Shown in pieces: positions 26,352 through 35,100 of a DNA stretch of 38,982 nt; position 1 is the first letter of the stretch; every line of letters starts with the position of its first letter. Source of the stretch: an uncultured Verrucomicrobia subdivision 3 bacterium (GTDB lineage: Bacteria > Verrucomicrobiota > Verrucomicrobiia > Limisphaerales > UBA11358). The translations under genes were made by a program, and so were the position numbers. The stretch spans positions 1 to 38,982 of the forward strand of contig CAIKKJ010000158.1 of NCBI GenBank assembly GCA_903827955.1, read 5' to 3'. A model generated the notes under the pieces. That model was not told the DNA's origin. It did not search any database and saw nothing but the letters and a program-made list of their open reading frames with translations.

Positions 26352-27257
26352 TTAACGGGTTTTCACGACAGAAGCATTGTTCGTAGAAAACAATGCCTCC
26401 TGCACTGCTTTCGCGGCGAGCATGGCCTTGCCGTCGTGGGCGATGCCGGGCACTTCGACCTTGCGCCAGTTAAACTGCCAGCCGTGAGTTTGCGCCAGTT
26501 TTTGCGCGGCCTCAAAACAGTTTCTTCCGCGTTCGAGTCGGAATGCGCCCTGTAACTCGGCGGCGGCGGAGCGGTCGAGTTCGGGATGATGCGGATCATT
26601 GTCGTCGAGGCCGAGGCACAACGTCAGCGGCGCGTTGAAGTAACGTTGCAAGGCCGAATCGTTGCTCAATTCCTCCGGCAGCCCGCCAAAACCGTAGCCG
26701 AATTTCCAGTCGCGGCGTGGAAACAAATCTGAGCCGGGGTTGCACGCGACGATGCGTTTGGCTTCCATCGGATACAGCGCGGCGAGCCGCATCAGAAATT
26801 GGCCGCCGCCGGAGTGGCCAATGAAATAGTAGGGCAGGGCGGGTTCGTGCTCGGCTTGTCGCACCGCTTCAACAATCGCGGGCAGCCGGGCGTAAGTCCA
26901 GTTTTCGCGCGATTGGACAACGCCTTTTTTCATTACGCCGCCGCGCTGATACTCTTCGTTGTCATATTGGTTCGTGCTGAACAGCGGTGCGGCAATAATC
27001 AAGCCGTAACGGTTTGCTAGCGGGATGCAGTTGCGGCAGTAATCCTCGGCGTTGCGCAGCAGGCCGTGAAAAACCATGACGAGCGGACCGCCATGATAAT
27101 TTGGGGGTTTGTAAGTAAAAACCGTGATTGCGTTTGTGCCGCTGCCGACTTCCATCCGGCTCAAGCCTTGCGGAATCGGCGCGGCATGGACGCAAAACAG
27201 CATCGCTTGAATAGCGAGCAAAACTCTCAATGCGGTTGGGAAAAAATAATTTCTCAT
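26352..27257 (-). CDS. Secreted alpha/beta hydrolase, esterase/PHB-depolymerase-like
   Basis: The ATG at 27257 (MRNYFF, 301 residues) overlaps the stop of the dctA-like gene as ATGA, suggesting translational coupling; the longer frame is only a shadow of that gene. A signal peptide covers residues 1-25. VMVFHG supplies the oxyanion region near 61-65, GHSGGG carries the nucleophile Ser149, and GIAHDG carries His274. An Asp in LGLDDND (about 218-221) is the likely acid. The layout fits secreted esterases of the depolymerase/feruloyl-esterase group. A 24-base gap leads to the SGNH-hydrolase gene. Substrate unknown; the context suggests an ester of an organic acid. Confidence 0.8.
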   Translation of the reverse strand: MRNYFFPTALRVLLAIQAMLFCVHAAPIPQGLSRMEVGSGTNAITVFTYKPPNYHGGPLVMVFHGLLRNAEDYCRNCIPLANRYGLIIAAPLFSTNQYDNEEYQRGGVMKKGVVQSRENWTYARLPAIVEAVRQAEHEPALPYYFIGHSGGGQFLMRLAALYPMEAKRIVACNPGSDLFPRRDWKFGYGFGGLPEELSNDSALQRYFNAPLTLCLGLDDNDPHHPELDRSAAAELQGAFRLERGRNCFEAAQKLAQTHGWQFNWRKVEVPGIAHDGKAMLAAKAVQEALFSTNNASVVKTR

Positions 27258-28531
27258 AAATTCGAGCGGCCATTGTTTGCCAGCCGAAAATTTTTGTTCA
27301 GCGTCTCGGCGGTGATTTCTTTTTCCCAGCGGCTGATGACCACCGTGGCGACGCCGTTGCCGATGAGGTTGGTGAACGAGCGGCACTGGCTCATCAACCG
27401 GTCAATGCCGACGAGCAGCGCGAGCGATTCAATCGGCACGCTTGGCACGGCGGTGAGCGTCGCGGCGAGGCAAACAAAACCTGCCCCGGTCACGCCGCTC
27501 GCGCCTTTTGAGGTAATCATCGCCACGAGCAGCAGACTGATTTGATGCGGCAAATCGAGCGGCGTGTTCGTGGCTTGCGCGAGAAAAACCGCCGCCATCG
27601 CCATGTAAATGTTCGTGCCGTCGAGATTGAAACTGTAGCCGGTCGGAATCACCAGGCCGACAGTGGATTCGGCGCAACCAAGGCGCTTCATTTTTTGAAT
27701 GATGCCTGGCAGCGCGGTTTCCGATGAGCTGGTGCCAAGAACTAAAATTAATTCCTCCTTGATGAACGCGAGAAATCGGAAAATGGAAAAGCCGCTGAAC
27801 CACGTAATCGTTCCCAGCACAATGACAACAAACATCGCGGCCGTGATATAGAATCCGGCGATCAACTGAAACAGATAACCCAGCGAACGCATGCCGTTGC
27901 TCCCGACAGTGAAAGCCATCGCGCCGAACACGCCGATGGGCGCGAACATGACGACAAGGCGCATGATGCCAAAGAAAATTTCCGAGCCGGATTCAATGAC
28001 GCGCAGCGCCGGCTTGCCGCGTTCGCCCAGGCCTTGCAGCGCAAATGCAACCAGCGCGGCCACGACCAGCACCTGCAACAAATCGCCGGAAACAAACGCG
28101 CCAAAAAAAGTTTTCGGAATGAGGTTCATCAAAAAATCCACCGTATTCAACGCATGACCGCTGCCGGTGTAATTTTTCGCGATGTTCGGATCGAGCGTGG
28201 CCGGGTCAATGTTGAAGCCCGCGCCGGGCTTGAGCACGTTCACGACCACGAGGCCGATGACCAGCGCGAGCGTGGAGACGGCTTCAAAATACAGCAGTGT
28301 CTTGCCGCCGATGCGCCCGAGTTTTTTCAGGTCGCCCATCGAGGCGATGCCGTGGACGACGGTGCAGAAAATAATCGGGCCGATGAGCATCTTCACCAGA
28401 TTGATGAAGGCGTCGCCGAGCGGCTTCATTTTCACCGCCGCGTCCGGCTGAAAAAATCCCAGCGCAATGCCCAGCAGCATCGCGGCGAAAACCACGACGT
28501 AAAGCGGCGGCCAGGCGCGTGTAGTTTTCAT
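27254..28531 (-). CDS. dctA: C4-dicarboxylate transporter, DctA-like
   Basis: The protein has 425 residues. It is an SDF-family inner-membrane symporter for succinate, fumarate and malate. Seen: VKMLIGPIIFCTVVHGI near the N-terminus, the LGTSSSETALP loop (Ser268-270), VIPTGYSFNLDGTNIYM (294-310), AQATNTPLDL and the late GIDRLMSQCRSFTNLIGNG. These are much closer to DctA than to glutamate carriers. It is located 13 bases after PEP carboxykinase and overlaps the following esterase gene by 4 bases. Uptake of C4 acids followed by oxaloacetate to PEP conversion is a coherent gluconeogenic unit. Confidence 0.9.
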   Translation of the reverse strand: MKTTRAWPPLYVVVFAAMLLGIALGFFQPDAAVKMKPLGDAFINLVKMLIGPIIFCTVVHGIASMGDLKKLGRIGGKTLLYFEAVSTLALVIGLVVVNVLKPGAGFNIDPATLDPNIAKNYTGSGHALNTVDFLMNLIPKTFFGAFVSGDLLQVLVVAALVAFALQGLGERGKPALRVIESGSEIFFGIMRLVVMFAPIGVFGAMAFTVGSNGMRSLGYLFQLIAGFYITAAMFVVIVLGTITWFSGFSIFRFLAFIKEELILVLGTSSSETALPGIIQKMKRLGCAESTVGLVIPTGYSFNLDGTNIYMAMAAVFLAQATNTPLDLPHQISLLLVAMITSKGASGVTGAGFVCLAATLTAVPSVPIESLALLVGIDRLMSQCRSFTNLIGNGVATVVISRWEKEITAETLNKNFRLANNGRSNL

Positions 28532-28544
28532 GCGGTGGCGAATG

Positions 28545-30320
28545 TCACAACCGCGCGACGAGCAACTCGCGCTGGAAAATCATTTCCTTCGGCAGATGCG
28601 AATAGATTTTCATGAATAGTTCGTCCTGTTGCAGCAATTCGCGCCGCCAGTCGTCGTAGTTGATGTTTTGCACGCGATCGAATTTCTCAGCGGAGTAGTC
28701 CGCGAGGCCGCTCAAGTCAAAATCCTTCGCATACGGCACCCAGCCGAGCGGCGTCTCGACGGCGTTGGCGCGGCCGTTGCAGCGGTCCACAATCCATTTC
28801 AGCACGCGCATATTTTCGCCGAAGCCGGGCCAGAGAAAATTTCCCGCCTCATCCTTGCGGAACCAGTTGACGTGAAAAATGCGCGGCGGAAATTTGATGA
28901 GCTTGCGCATCACAATCCAATGGCGGAAATAATCGCCCATGTCGTAGCCGCAGAACGGCAGCATCGCCATCGGGTCGCGGCGCACCTGGCCGACGCCACC
29001 GACGGCGGCGGCGGTCATCTCGGAACCCATCGTCGCGCCGATGTAAACGCCGTGGATCCAGTTGAAGGCCTGATACACGAGCGGCATCGTGTCCGCACGG
29101 CGACCGCCAAAAATAATTGCGCTGATCGGCACGCCGTTCGGATCGTTCGCGAGCGCGTCGAGTGAAGGATTGTTCGCCATCGGCGCGGCGAAACGGGAAT
29201 TCGGATGTGCGGCTTTATCCTTCGAGTCGGGCGTCCATTTGTTACCGCGCCAGTCGAGACATTCCTGCGGCACCGGGCCGTCTTTGCCTTCCCACCACAC
29301 GTCGCCGTCGGGCGTGAGCGCGACATTCGTGAAGATCGTATCGCGCTGAATGGTTTTCACCGCGATGGGATTGGATTTTGAATTCGTTCCCGGCACGACG
29401 CCGAAATAACCGGCCTCGGGATTGATGGCGTAAAGCCTTCCGTCTGGGCCGGGTTTCATCCACGCAATGTCGTCGCCGACCGTCCAAATTTTCCAGCCCT
29501 TGAAATGCGCGGGCGGAACCATCATCGCGAAATTCGTTTTTCCACACGCGCTCGGAAATGCCGCCGCGACGTAGGTTTTTTCGCCGGCTGGCGATTCGAC
29601 GCCGAGGATCAACATGTGTTCCGCCATCCAACCTTCGTTACGGCCAAGATACGAACCGATGCGCAGCGCGAGACATTTTTTGCCGAGCAGCACGTTGCCA
29701 CCGTAGTTGGAGCCGACGGAGATGATGGTGTTGTCCTGCGGAAAATGCGCGATGAAACGGCGGTCAGGGTTGATGTCCAACATGCAGTGCAAGCCGCGAT
29801 TGAATTCGTCACTGGTGCCGAGTTGCTTCCACGCGACGTCGCCGATGCGTGCCATGATGCGCATGCTCAACACAACGTAGATCGAATCGGTCAGTTCGAT
29901 GCCGACCTTCGTCAGCGGCGAACCAAGCGGTCCCATCAAATAAGGCACGACATACATCGTGCGACCTTTCATCGCACCGGCGCACAAGCCGTGCAACTTG
30001 GCATACATCGCTTTCGGCGCCATCCAATTATTTGTCGGGCCGGCTTCTTCCTGCATCGGCGTGCAGATGAAAGTGCATTGCTCGACGCGTGCGACGTCGT
30101 TGGGATTGGAACGATGATAATAGCAGCCGGGCAATTTCTTCTGGTCCAGCTGAACGAGAATTCCTTTCGTCACCGCTTCGGCAGTGAGTGCTTCTTTCTC
30201 GGCCTCCGAGCCGTCGCACCAGACGACCTGATCTGGCTGACATAATTCCACCATGGATTTTACCCAGTCATTCACGAATGAATTGGATGAACCGTTTTGA
30301 TGCGTGCTTTTCGACTTCAT
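28545..30320 (-). CDS. pckG: Phosphoenolpyruvate carboxykinase (GTP)
   Basis: The protein has 591 residues, close to family size. It converts oxaloacetate plus GTP to PEP, CO2 and GDP in the cytosol, the entry step of gluconeogenesis. Seen: substrate Arg78 in DVARVEQ, SNYGGN (Tyr206), metal ligands Lys214 or Lys215 and His235 (AEHMLIL), the GTP P-loop FPSACGKT (255-262) with the characteristic reactive Cys259, kinase-2 VGDD (281-284) and the FGGRR region. These identify the GTP-dependent and not the ATP-dependent form. It is the first gene of the five-gene minus-strand run. Copy D of the 19-nt element lies 89 bases upstream of its ATG. Confidence 0.95.
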   Translation of the reverse strand: MKSKSTHQNGSSNSFVNDWVKSMVELCQPDQVVWCDGSEAEKEALTAEAVTKGILVQLDQKKLPGCYYHRSNPNDVARVEQCTFICTPMQEEAGPTNNWMAPKAMYAKLHGLCAGAMKGRTMYVVPYLMGPLGSPLTKVGIELTDSIYVVLSMRIMARIGDVAWKQLGTSDEFNRGLHCMLDINPDRRFIAHFPQDNTIISVGSNYGGNVLLGKKCLALRIGSYLGRNEGWMAEHMLILGVESPAGEKTYVAAAFPSACGKTNFAMMVPPAHFKGWKIWTVGDDIAWMKPGPDGRLYAINPEAGYFGVVPGTNSKSNPIAVKTIQRDTIFTNVALTPDGDVWWEGKDGPVPQECLDWRGNKWTPDSKDKAAHPNSRFAAPMANNPSLDALANDPNGVPISAIIFGGRRADTMPLVYQAFNWIHGVYIGATMGSEMTAAAVGGVGQVRRDPMAMLPFCGYDMGDYFRHWIVMRKLIKFPPRIFHVNWFRKDEAGNFLWPGFGENMRVLKWIVDRCNGRANAVETPLGWVPYAKDFDLSGLADYSAEKFDRVQNINYDDWRRELLQQDELFMKIYSHLPKEMIFQRELLVARL

Positions 30321-30409
30321 GCTAATTTTTTTGGTTCTTTTGACTTACAGTTTGGCCATTTGGTTTTGCCAAATCTGGAGTGAATCTATCCGGCTTCCCG
30401 AGGATAGAT

Positions 30410-30428
30410 AATAGTGTGTTTGTGCTAT
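30410..30428 (-). promoter_or_regulatory. Copy D of the dispersed 19-nt element
   Basis: The plus strand reads AATAGTGTGTTTGTGCTAT; towards pckG on the minus strand it reads ATAGCACAAACACACTATT, the same orientation to its gene as copy A. It lies in the 190-base gap between the end of the M20 amidohydrolase gene and pckG. The gap shows no other gene. Confidence 0.5.
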
Positions 30429-30510
30429 ATGTAAAAACACCGCGCTAATTTTTCCGGTTGACCAATCGGCCATGCTTGCTTGGCAGCGGGAAAACGCGGG
30501 CGGGTTTGGA

Positions 30511-31827
30511 TTACGGTTTCAACAAATCCAGCGCGGCGGCGGTCAGCGCAGTCACGCCTGTTTTAATGGTTGGTTCCGGATCGGGTGCCCAGCGGGATGA
30601 ATGCAGCGAGGGCAGGGCAGTGCCGTCTTTCATGGCTTTTGCATAAACCTCCCGCTTCACCGCGCCGACGTTGAACATGAAGATGGGGATTTTTTCCTCG
30701 GTGCGGCCGTAGCGGCTGAAATCCTCTGCGCCGGTGCCCGGCTCTTTCGTCGTCACATTCGTTTCGCCAAACTGCGCGCTCAAAACGCCGACGCTGCGCT
30801 GCGTCAATTTTGGATCATTGTAAAGTGACGGCGTATAATCTGCGCCTGTTTTTACAAGCGGCATCAGGTCATCCGGAACACCGGCGGTGGTGGCGCAACC
30901 GCGCACGATCCGCTTGATCGCCTCCAGCGTCCGCCGCCGCGAATCGTCGCCGTAAGTGCGGACGGTAAGCTGCAGTTTTACTTCGTCGGGAATGACGTTG
31001 TTCTTCGTGCCACCATGAATCGTGCCGACGGTCACGACTACGGCTTCGCCCGGCCGTGTTTCCCGGCTGACGATGGTTTGCAACGCGACGACGATTTGTG
31101 CCGCGAGCAAAACCGGATCTTTTGTTTTATGCGGATATGCGCCGTGGCCGCCGACGCCGCGCACGGTGATGTCCACGGAATCCGCGTTGGCTGAAGAATA
31201 ACCCGACGCATAAACAATCAGTCCTGCTGGCGCGTCCGCGGAATCATGGAACGCCACGCAATAATCCGGCAGCGGAAACCGTTTGAACAAGCCGTCAGCG
31301 ATCATCGCCTTCGCACCGCCGCCGCGTTCTTCGGCGGGCTGGGCAATCAATACCAGCGTGCCGCGCCACTGGTTCGTGAGTTGCGCGAGCAACCGCGCGG
31401 TGCCCACGAGCGAGGTCATATGGATGTCATGGCCGCACGCGTGCGCCACGCCCACTTCTTTTCCGGAATCATCCAAAGTTTTGACTGTGCTGGCGAAGGG
31501 CAGGCCGGTTTCCTCGGTCACGGGCAGCGCGTCCAGTTCCGTGCGCAGCAACAAGGTGTGGCCTTTACCGTTGTGCAGCACGGCGACCACGCCGCAGCCA
31601 CCGACATTTGTGATGACCTCGTAGCCCGCCTGCCGCCACTCGGCGGCCATGCGTGCAGCGGTGTTCGTTTCATGAAAAGATAATTCGGGATTTGCGTGCA
31701 GGGTTTTGTAAAGCTCCAGCAGGTTTGGAAATTCTTTGTCTAGCCAAGGTTTCGTATCGATGGGGGCAGCCGGGGCATCGGCGAATGCGAGAACCAGCGA
31801 GAAAATGGCGGGCCAGAAACGCTTCAT
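30511..31827 (-). CDS. Exported M20D-family amidohydrolase
   Basis: The ATG at 31827 (MKRFWPA, 438 residues) is chosen because it begins a proper signal peptide (1-21); the upstream GTG-type start adds a poor leader. It is a zinc- or manganese-dependent aminoacylase/hippurate-hydrolase/carboxypeptidase type. Seen: HACGHDIHM with Cys131 and His133, QPAEERGGG with Glu166 and Glu167, AFHDS with His194, GGHGAYPH in the lid domain, GAEDFS and the late LHSSRW metal ligand. It cleaves N-acyl or N-terminal amide bonds, probably in the periplasm. It is separated from pckG by 190 bases and probably has its own promoter; copy E of the 19-nt element is 46 bases upstream. Confidence 0.88.
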   Translation of the reverse strand: MKRFWPAIFSLVLAFADAPAAPIDTKPWLDKEFPNLLELYKTLHANPELSFHETNTAARMAAEWRQAGYEVITNVGGCGVVAVLHNGKGHTLLLRTELDALPVTEETGLPFASTVKTLDDSGKEVGVAHACGHDIHMTSLVGTARLLAQLTNQWRGTLVLIAQPAEERGGGAKAMIADGLFKRFPLPDYCVAFHDSADAPAGLIVYASGYSSANADSVDITVRGVGGHGAYPHKTKDPVLLAAQIVVALQTIVSRETRPGEAVVVTVGTIHGGTKNNVIPDEVKLQLTVRTYGDDSRRRTLEAIKRIVRGCATTAGVPDDLMPLVKTGADYTPSLYNDPKLTQRSVGVLSAQFGETNVTTKEPGTGAEDFSRYGRTEEKIPIFMFNVGAVKREVYAKAMKDGTALPSLHSSRWAPDPEPTIKTGVTALTAAALDLLKP

Positions 31828-31873
31828 TGTGTCATCATGACCAACGGCAGAAGCCAAAGCCAAATTTATTTGA

Positions 31874-31892
31874 ATAGCACAAAATGACTATT
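31874..31892 (+). promoter_or_regulatory. Copy E of the dispersed 19-nt element
   Basis: The plus strand reads ATAGCACAAAATGACTATT, one difference from copy B. It lies 46 bases before the minus-strand M20 amidohydrolase and 256 bases before the plus-strand giant gene. Spacing favours the amidohydrolase, matching copies B and C (37 and 47 bases before minus-strand genes). Confidence 0.5.
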
Positions 31893-32033
31893 CCAACAGA
31901 TTTGTGAAGCGTCTATTGTAGCCAGATATCAGCCTTATTTCAAAGAGATGTTCCTGACGCGCGTAGTTTGGTGCAAAGTTTTGCTATTACTGCGCGGAAG
32001 GATTTTGAATGTGCTAGATTATTTAGATTCGGA

Positions 32034-32093
32034 ATGAAACTGACGACAAAAGACATTCAGAACAAGCCCGATTCAGAATTGCGTTTTCCCTGA
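32034..32093 (+). CDS. Possible 19-residue upstream ORF
   Basis: ATG at 32034 opens MKLTTKDIQNKPDSELRFP and stops at TGA 32091-32093, 55 bases before the giant gene. It follows AT-rich promoter-like sequence. There is no conserved leader-peptide signature (no run of one amino acid, no attenuator hairpin that I can see). It may be a chance open frame. Confidence 0.2.
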   Translation: MKLTTKDIQNKPDSELRFP

Positions 32094-32148
32094 CCCAGCC
32101 ACCGCACACCGCGCCTCCTTGCCTTAACCCAAAACCAAAATCCCAATT

Positions 32149-35100
32149 ATGAAAGCCAACAAAGTCAAAGTCATCAAACGGTTCTTGTGCCCGAAGACAG
32201 GTTTTGTGGTGAGATGGCACGCATTGCTGGCCACTGCATTGCTGGCTTGGGTTGCCCAACCAGCCCTGGCAAGTTTTCCGAATAACGCCGGCAGAATTTG
32301 GGTTGGTGTTGGGGTTGACACTTCATTTTCCGCCGCCTCGAGTTCGAGCTGGATTCCGGGAAGCGTGCCGATCCAAGCCAACGACCTCTGGATCGGCACC
32401 AGCACGCTTGCTGGGGGAACGAACGTGGTGAGCTGTGGCACGGCGACCACTAAATCACTCATGGCCTGCCATGGCATGACTTTTAATAATAATTTCAACA
32501 CAACAAACTCAATTACCATCGGCAGCACCGGAAATTTTTCAATCGGGGTTAGCTCGGGCACGAACGTCCCCCCGCTCCCGTCATACATTGAAACCTTGAT
32601 GACCAGCGGCACGGTTCGTTTTCAAACCTATGACCCTACGAACGTAAATTTGGTCGGCAATCTCACCCTTCGTCTGGGAGCCAATCTGGTATTTGCAACG
32701 AGTGCGGGCAGCACAATTCAAGTCGCGTGCCTTATCGAGCAAACTAACTTCGCAGGTGCGGGGAATTATTCTGTTCCATACTCCATCAGCAAGATCAACC
32801 CCGGCACTTTGAGTTTGTTGAACAGCAATAGTTTTACCGGCGGTGTGACACTTAACGCCGGCACGCTGAATGTGGGAACCAACTCCGCACTCGGTGCTGC
32901 GTCTGGCACGTTCACCATCGCGGGCGGAACGCTGGACAACGTGAGCGGCTCGGCCCTGACCTTGCTCAATTATCCGGTCGCGTGGAACGGTGATTTTACT
33001 TTTACCGGAACCTCCAGTTTGAACTTGGGCACTGGCGCGGTGACTTTGAACAACGCGCGGCAGGTAACAGTCTCGGCCAACACGCTGACTGTCGGCGGAA
33101 TTGTCGGACCCTCCACCGGCGGTTTTGGATTGACGAAGAGCGGCAATGGCACGCTGGCGCTCAACGCTGCTGAAACTTACAACGGTAACACCACCATCAA
33201 TGCGGGCACGCTGACGTTAGGCGCCAGCGCATCGATTGCGAACAGCCCGAACATCACCGCCAATGGCATTTTAGATGTTTCCGCCGTCAGTGGTTTTACT
33301 TTGGGCGGCAGCCAGAACCTGCTGGGTTCCGGCGCAGTGAACGGCAGCGTGGCCACCACTACCGGCTCGAAAATTTTTCCAGGCACGGACGGCACGACTG
33401 GCACTTTGACCCTGTCCAATTCGCTCTCACTGGCCACCGACGTGACTTGCAATTTTGACCTCGGTTCCACGGCAACGGGACCGAATGACCAACTGGTGGT
33501 CAACGGCTCCGGCTCCGGGGCGCTCACGGTGAACAACAATTCCTTCGTCATCAAAGCCGCATCCACGCTTGACCTTGCCGTTGACTACACGCTGGTCTCG
33601 GTTCCCAACGGAACCATCTCCGGCACGTTCAATTCCACCCCGACTTGGTCGGGCACCCCGCCGGCCAACTTTTTGAGTTATTCGATTATCACCAGTGCTC
33701 ATGCCGTAACGTTGCACTACACGCCCGCCGTCGTCGGGGTGGATCACTATGTAGTGACGCCTTCGGTCAGTTCCACGAATGCTGGAAAAGTATTCACGGC
33801 GGTGGTGCAGGCTTACAACAACGTCAATGCGCCCATCACCGACAACAGCGTGGATGGAACCTTTGTGGTGATGAGCAGTTCCGGCTCCGCGCAGTTTGAC
33901 GCAAACGGCGACGGCACCTATGGCGACAACATCAAAACTCTGACGAACGGCACCTTTACCATCAACGTAACTGACCTGAAGGCGGAAAACGTCACGTTGA
34001 CCGCCAGCACGGGACTGAACACCGGAACCAGCGCCAGCGTCAGCATCACGCCGGGCACACTGACTCAATTGCAACTGTTGTTGCCCGGCGAAACTGCCAC
34101 GCCGGGCGTTGCGCCAGGCAAAACCGGCGCGCCAACCACACGCACGGCGGGCAGCGGTTTCAGCGTGACGGTGAACGCCGTGGACGCGAACTGGAACGTC
34201 GTTTCCACCAGCGACACAATTCATCTTTCAGCGGCGAACGATGCGAATGCGGTTTTGCCGGTAAACACAGCCTTGAGCGCGGGCACGGTAACGTTGGGAG
34301 TGACCAACATTTTGGCGGGCAGCGGTCGCACGCTCACGGCCACGGACGTCTCCAACGGCGGCATCACCGCGAGCACCAGCCCGGCTTACACGGTCATTCC
34401 GGGCACGGTGGCGAAACTGGTGATTGTAACTCCCGGCGAGAGCTTCACCTTGGGCGCGGCTCCGGGCAAGACTGGGTCGCCGAGCGCGCAGAATTCCACG
34501 GTTGGTTATTCGGTGACGGTGGACGCGCTGGATGCGCAATATAATTTGGTCACGAATTCCACGGACACCATTGGCGTGACTTCAAGTTCGGGCGGCGACA
34601 CGTTGCCCGCCAATGCCGCGCTCGTCGGCGGAACCAAAACTTTTGCGCTGACGAACAACACCGTCGGCAGCACCACGCTGACCGCCACCAATGTGACGCA
34701 AGGCCCCGCGGTGGCAACCGGAAGTTCGACGGTGACGGTCAACATCAACAGCACCACGACGGCGCTGGCGAGTTCCATCAATCCGGCGAATGCGGGTCAA
34801 TCATTCACGCTGACGGCAACCGTGTCCGGTGCGGGCAAGCGCACAGGAACGGTGACGTTCAAGAACGGCACGGCCGTTTTGGGCACTTCGCCACTTTCTG
34901 CGAATGCCGCAACGTTCACGCTGTCTGGTGGCGTAGGGACTTATTCGCTCACCGCAGTCTATAACGGCGATGCCAACAACACCGGTAGCACTTCGAGTGC
35001 GTTGTCACAGGCGATACAGACCGGCAGCGCGGTCGTGGGAGCGGCGGCGTTGATGGAAGAGGGCCAGGATTACGCCGCTTCAGCATCGACTGCGAATCCT

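Larger units (their letters stand above)
31828..32148. other. Divergent regulatory region with a possible short upstream ORF
   Basis: This stretch of about 320 bases lies between the minus-strand amidohydrolase and the plus-strand giant gene. It contains copy E of the 19-nt element (31874-31892), a plausible plus-strand promoter area around 32000-32030 (TTGAATGTGCTAGATTATT), and a 19-codon open frame at 32034-32093. Between that frame and the ATG at 32149 the sequence is C/A-rich and has no evident Shine-Dalgarno. Confidence 0.4.

Noticed and set aside
27258-27386. N-terminal extension of the secreted esterase
   Set aside because: It is a shadow of the dctA-like gene; the ATG at 27257 starts a signal peptide and overlaps the dctA stop in the usual ATGA manner.
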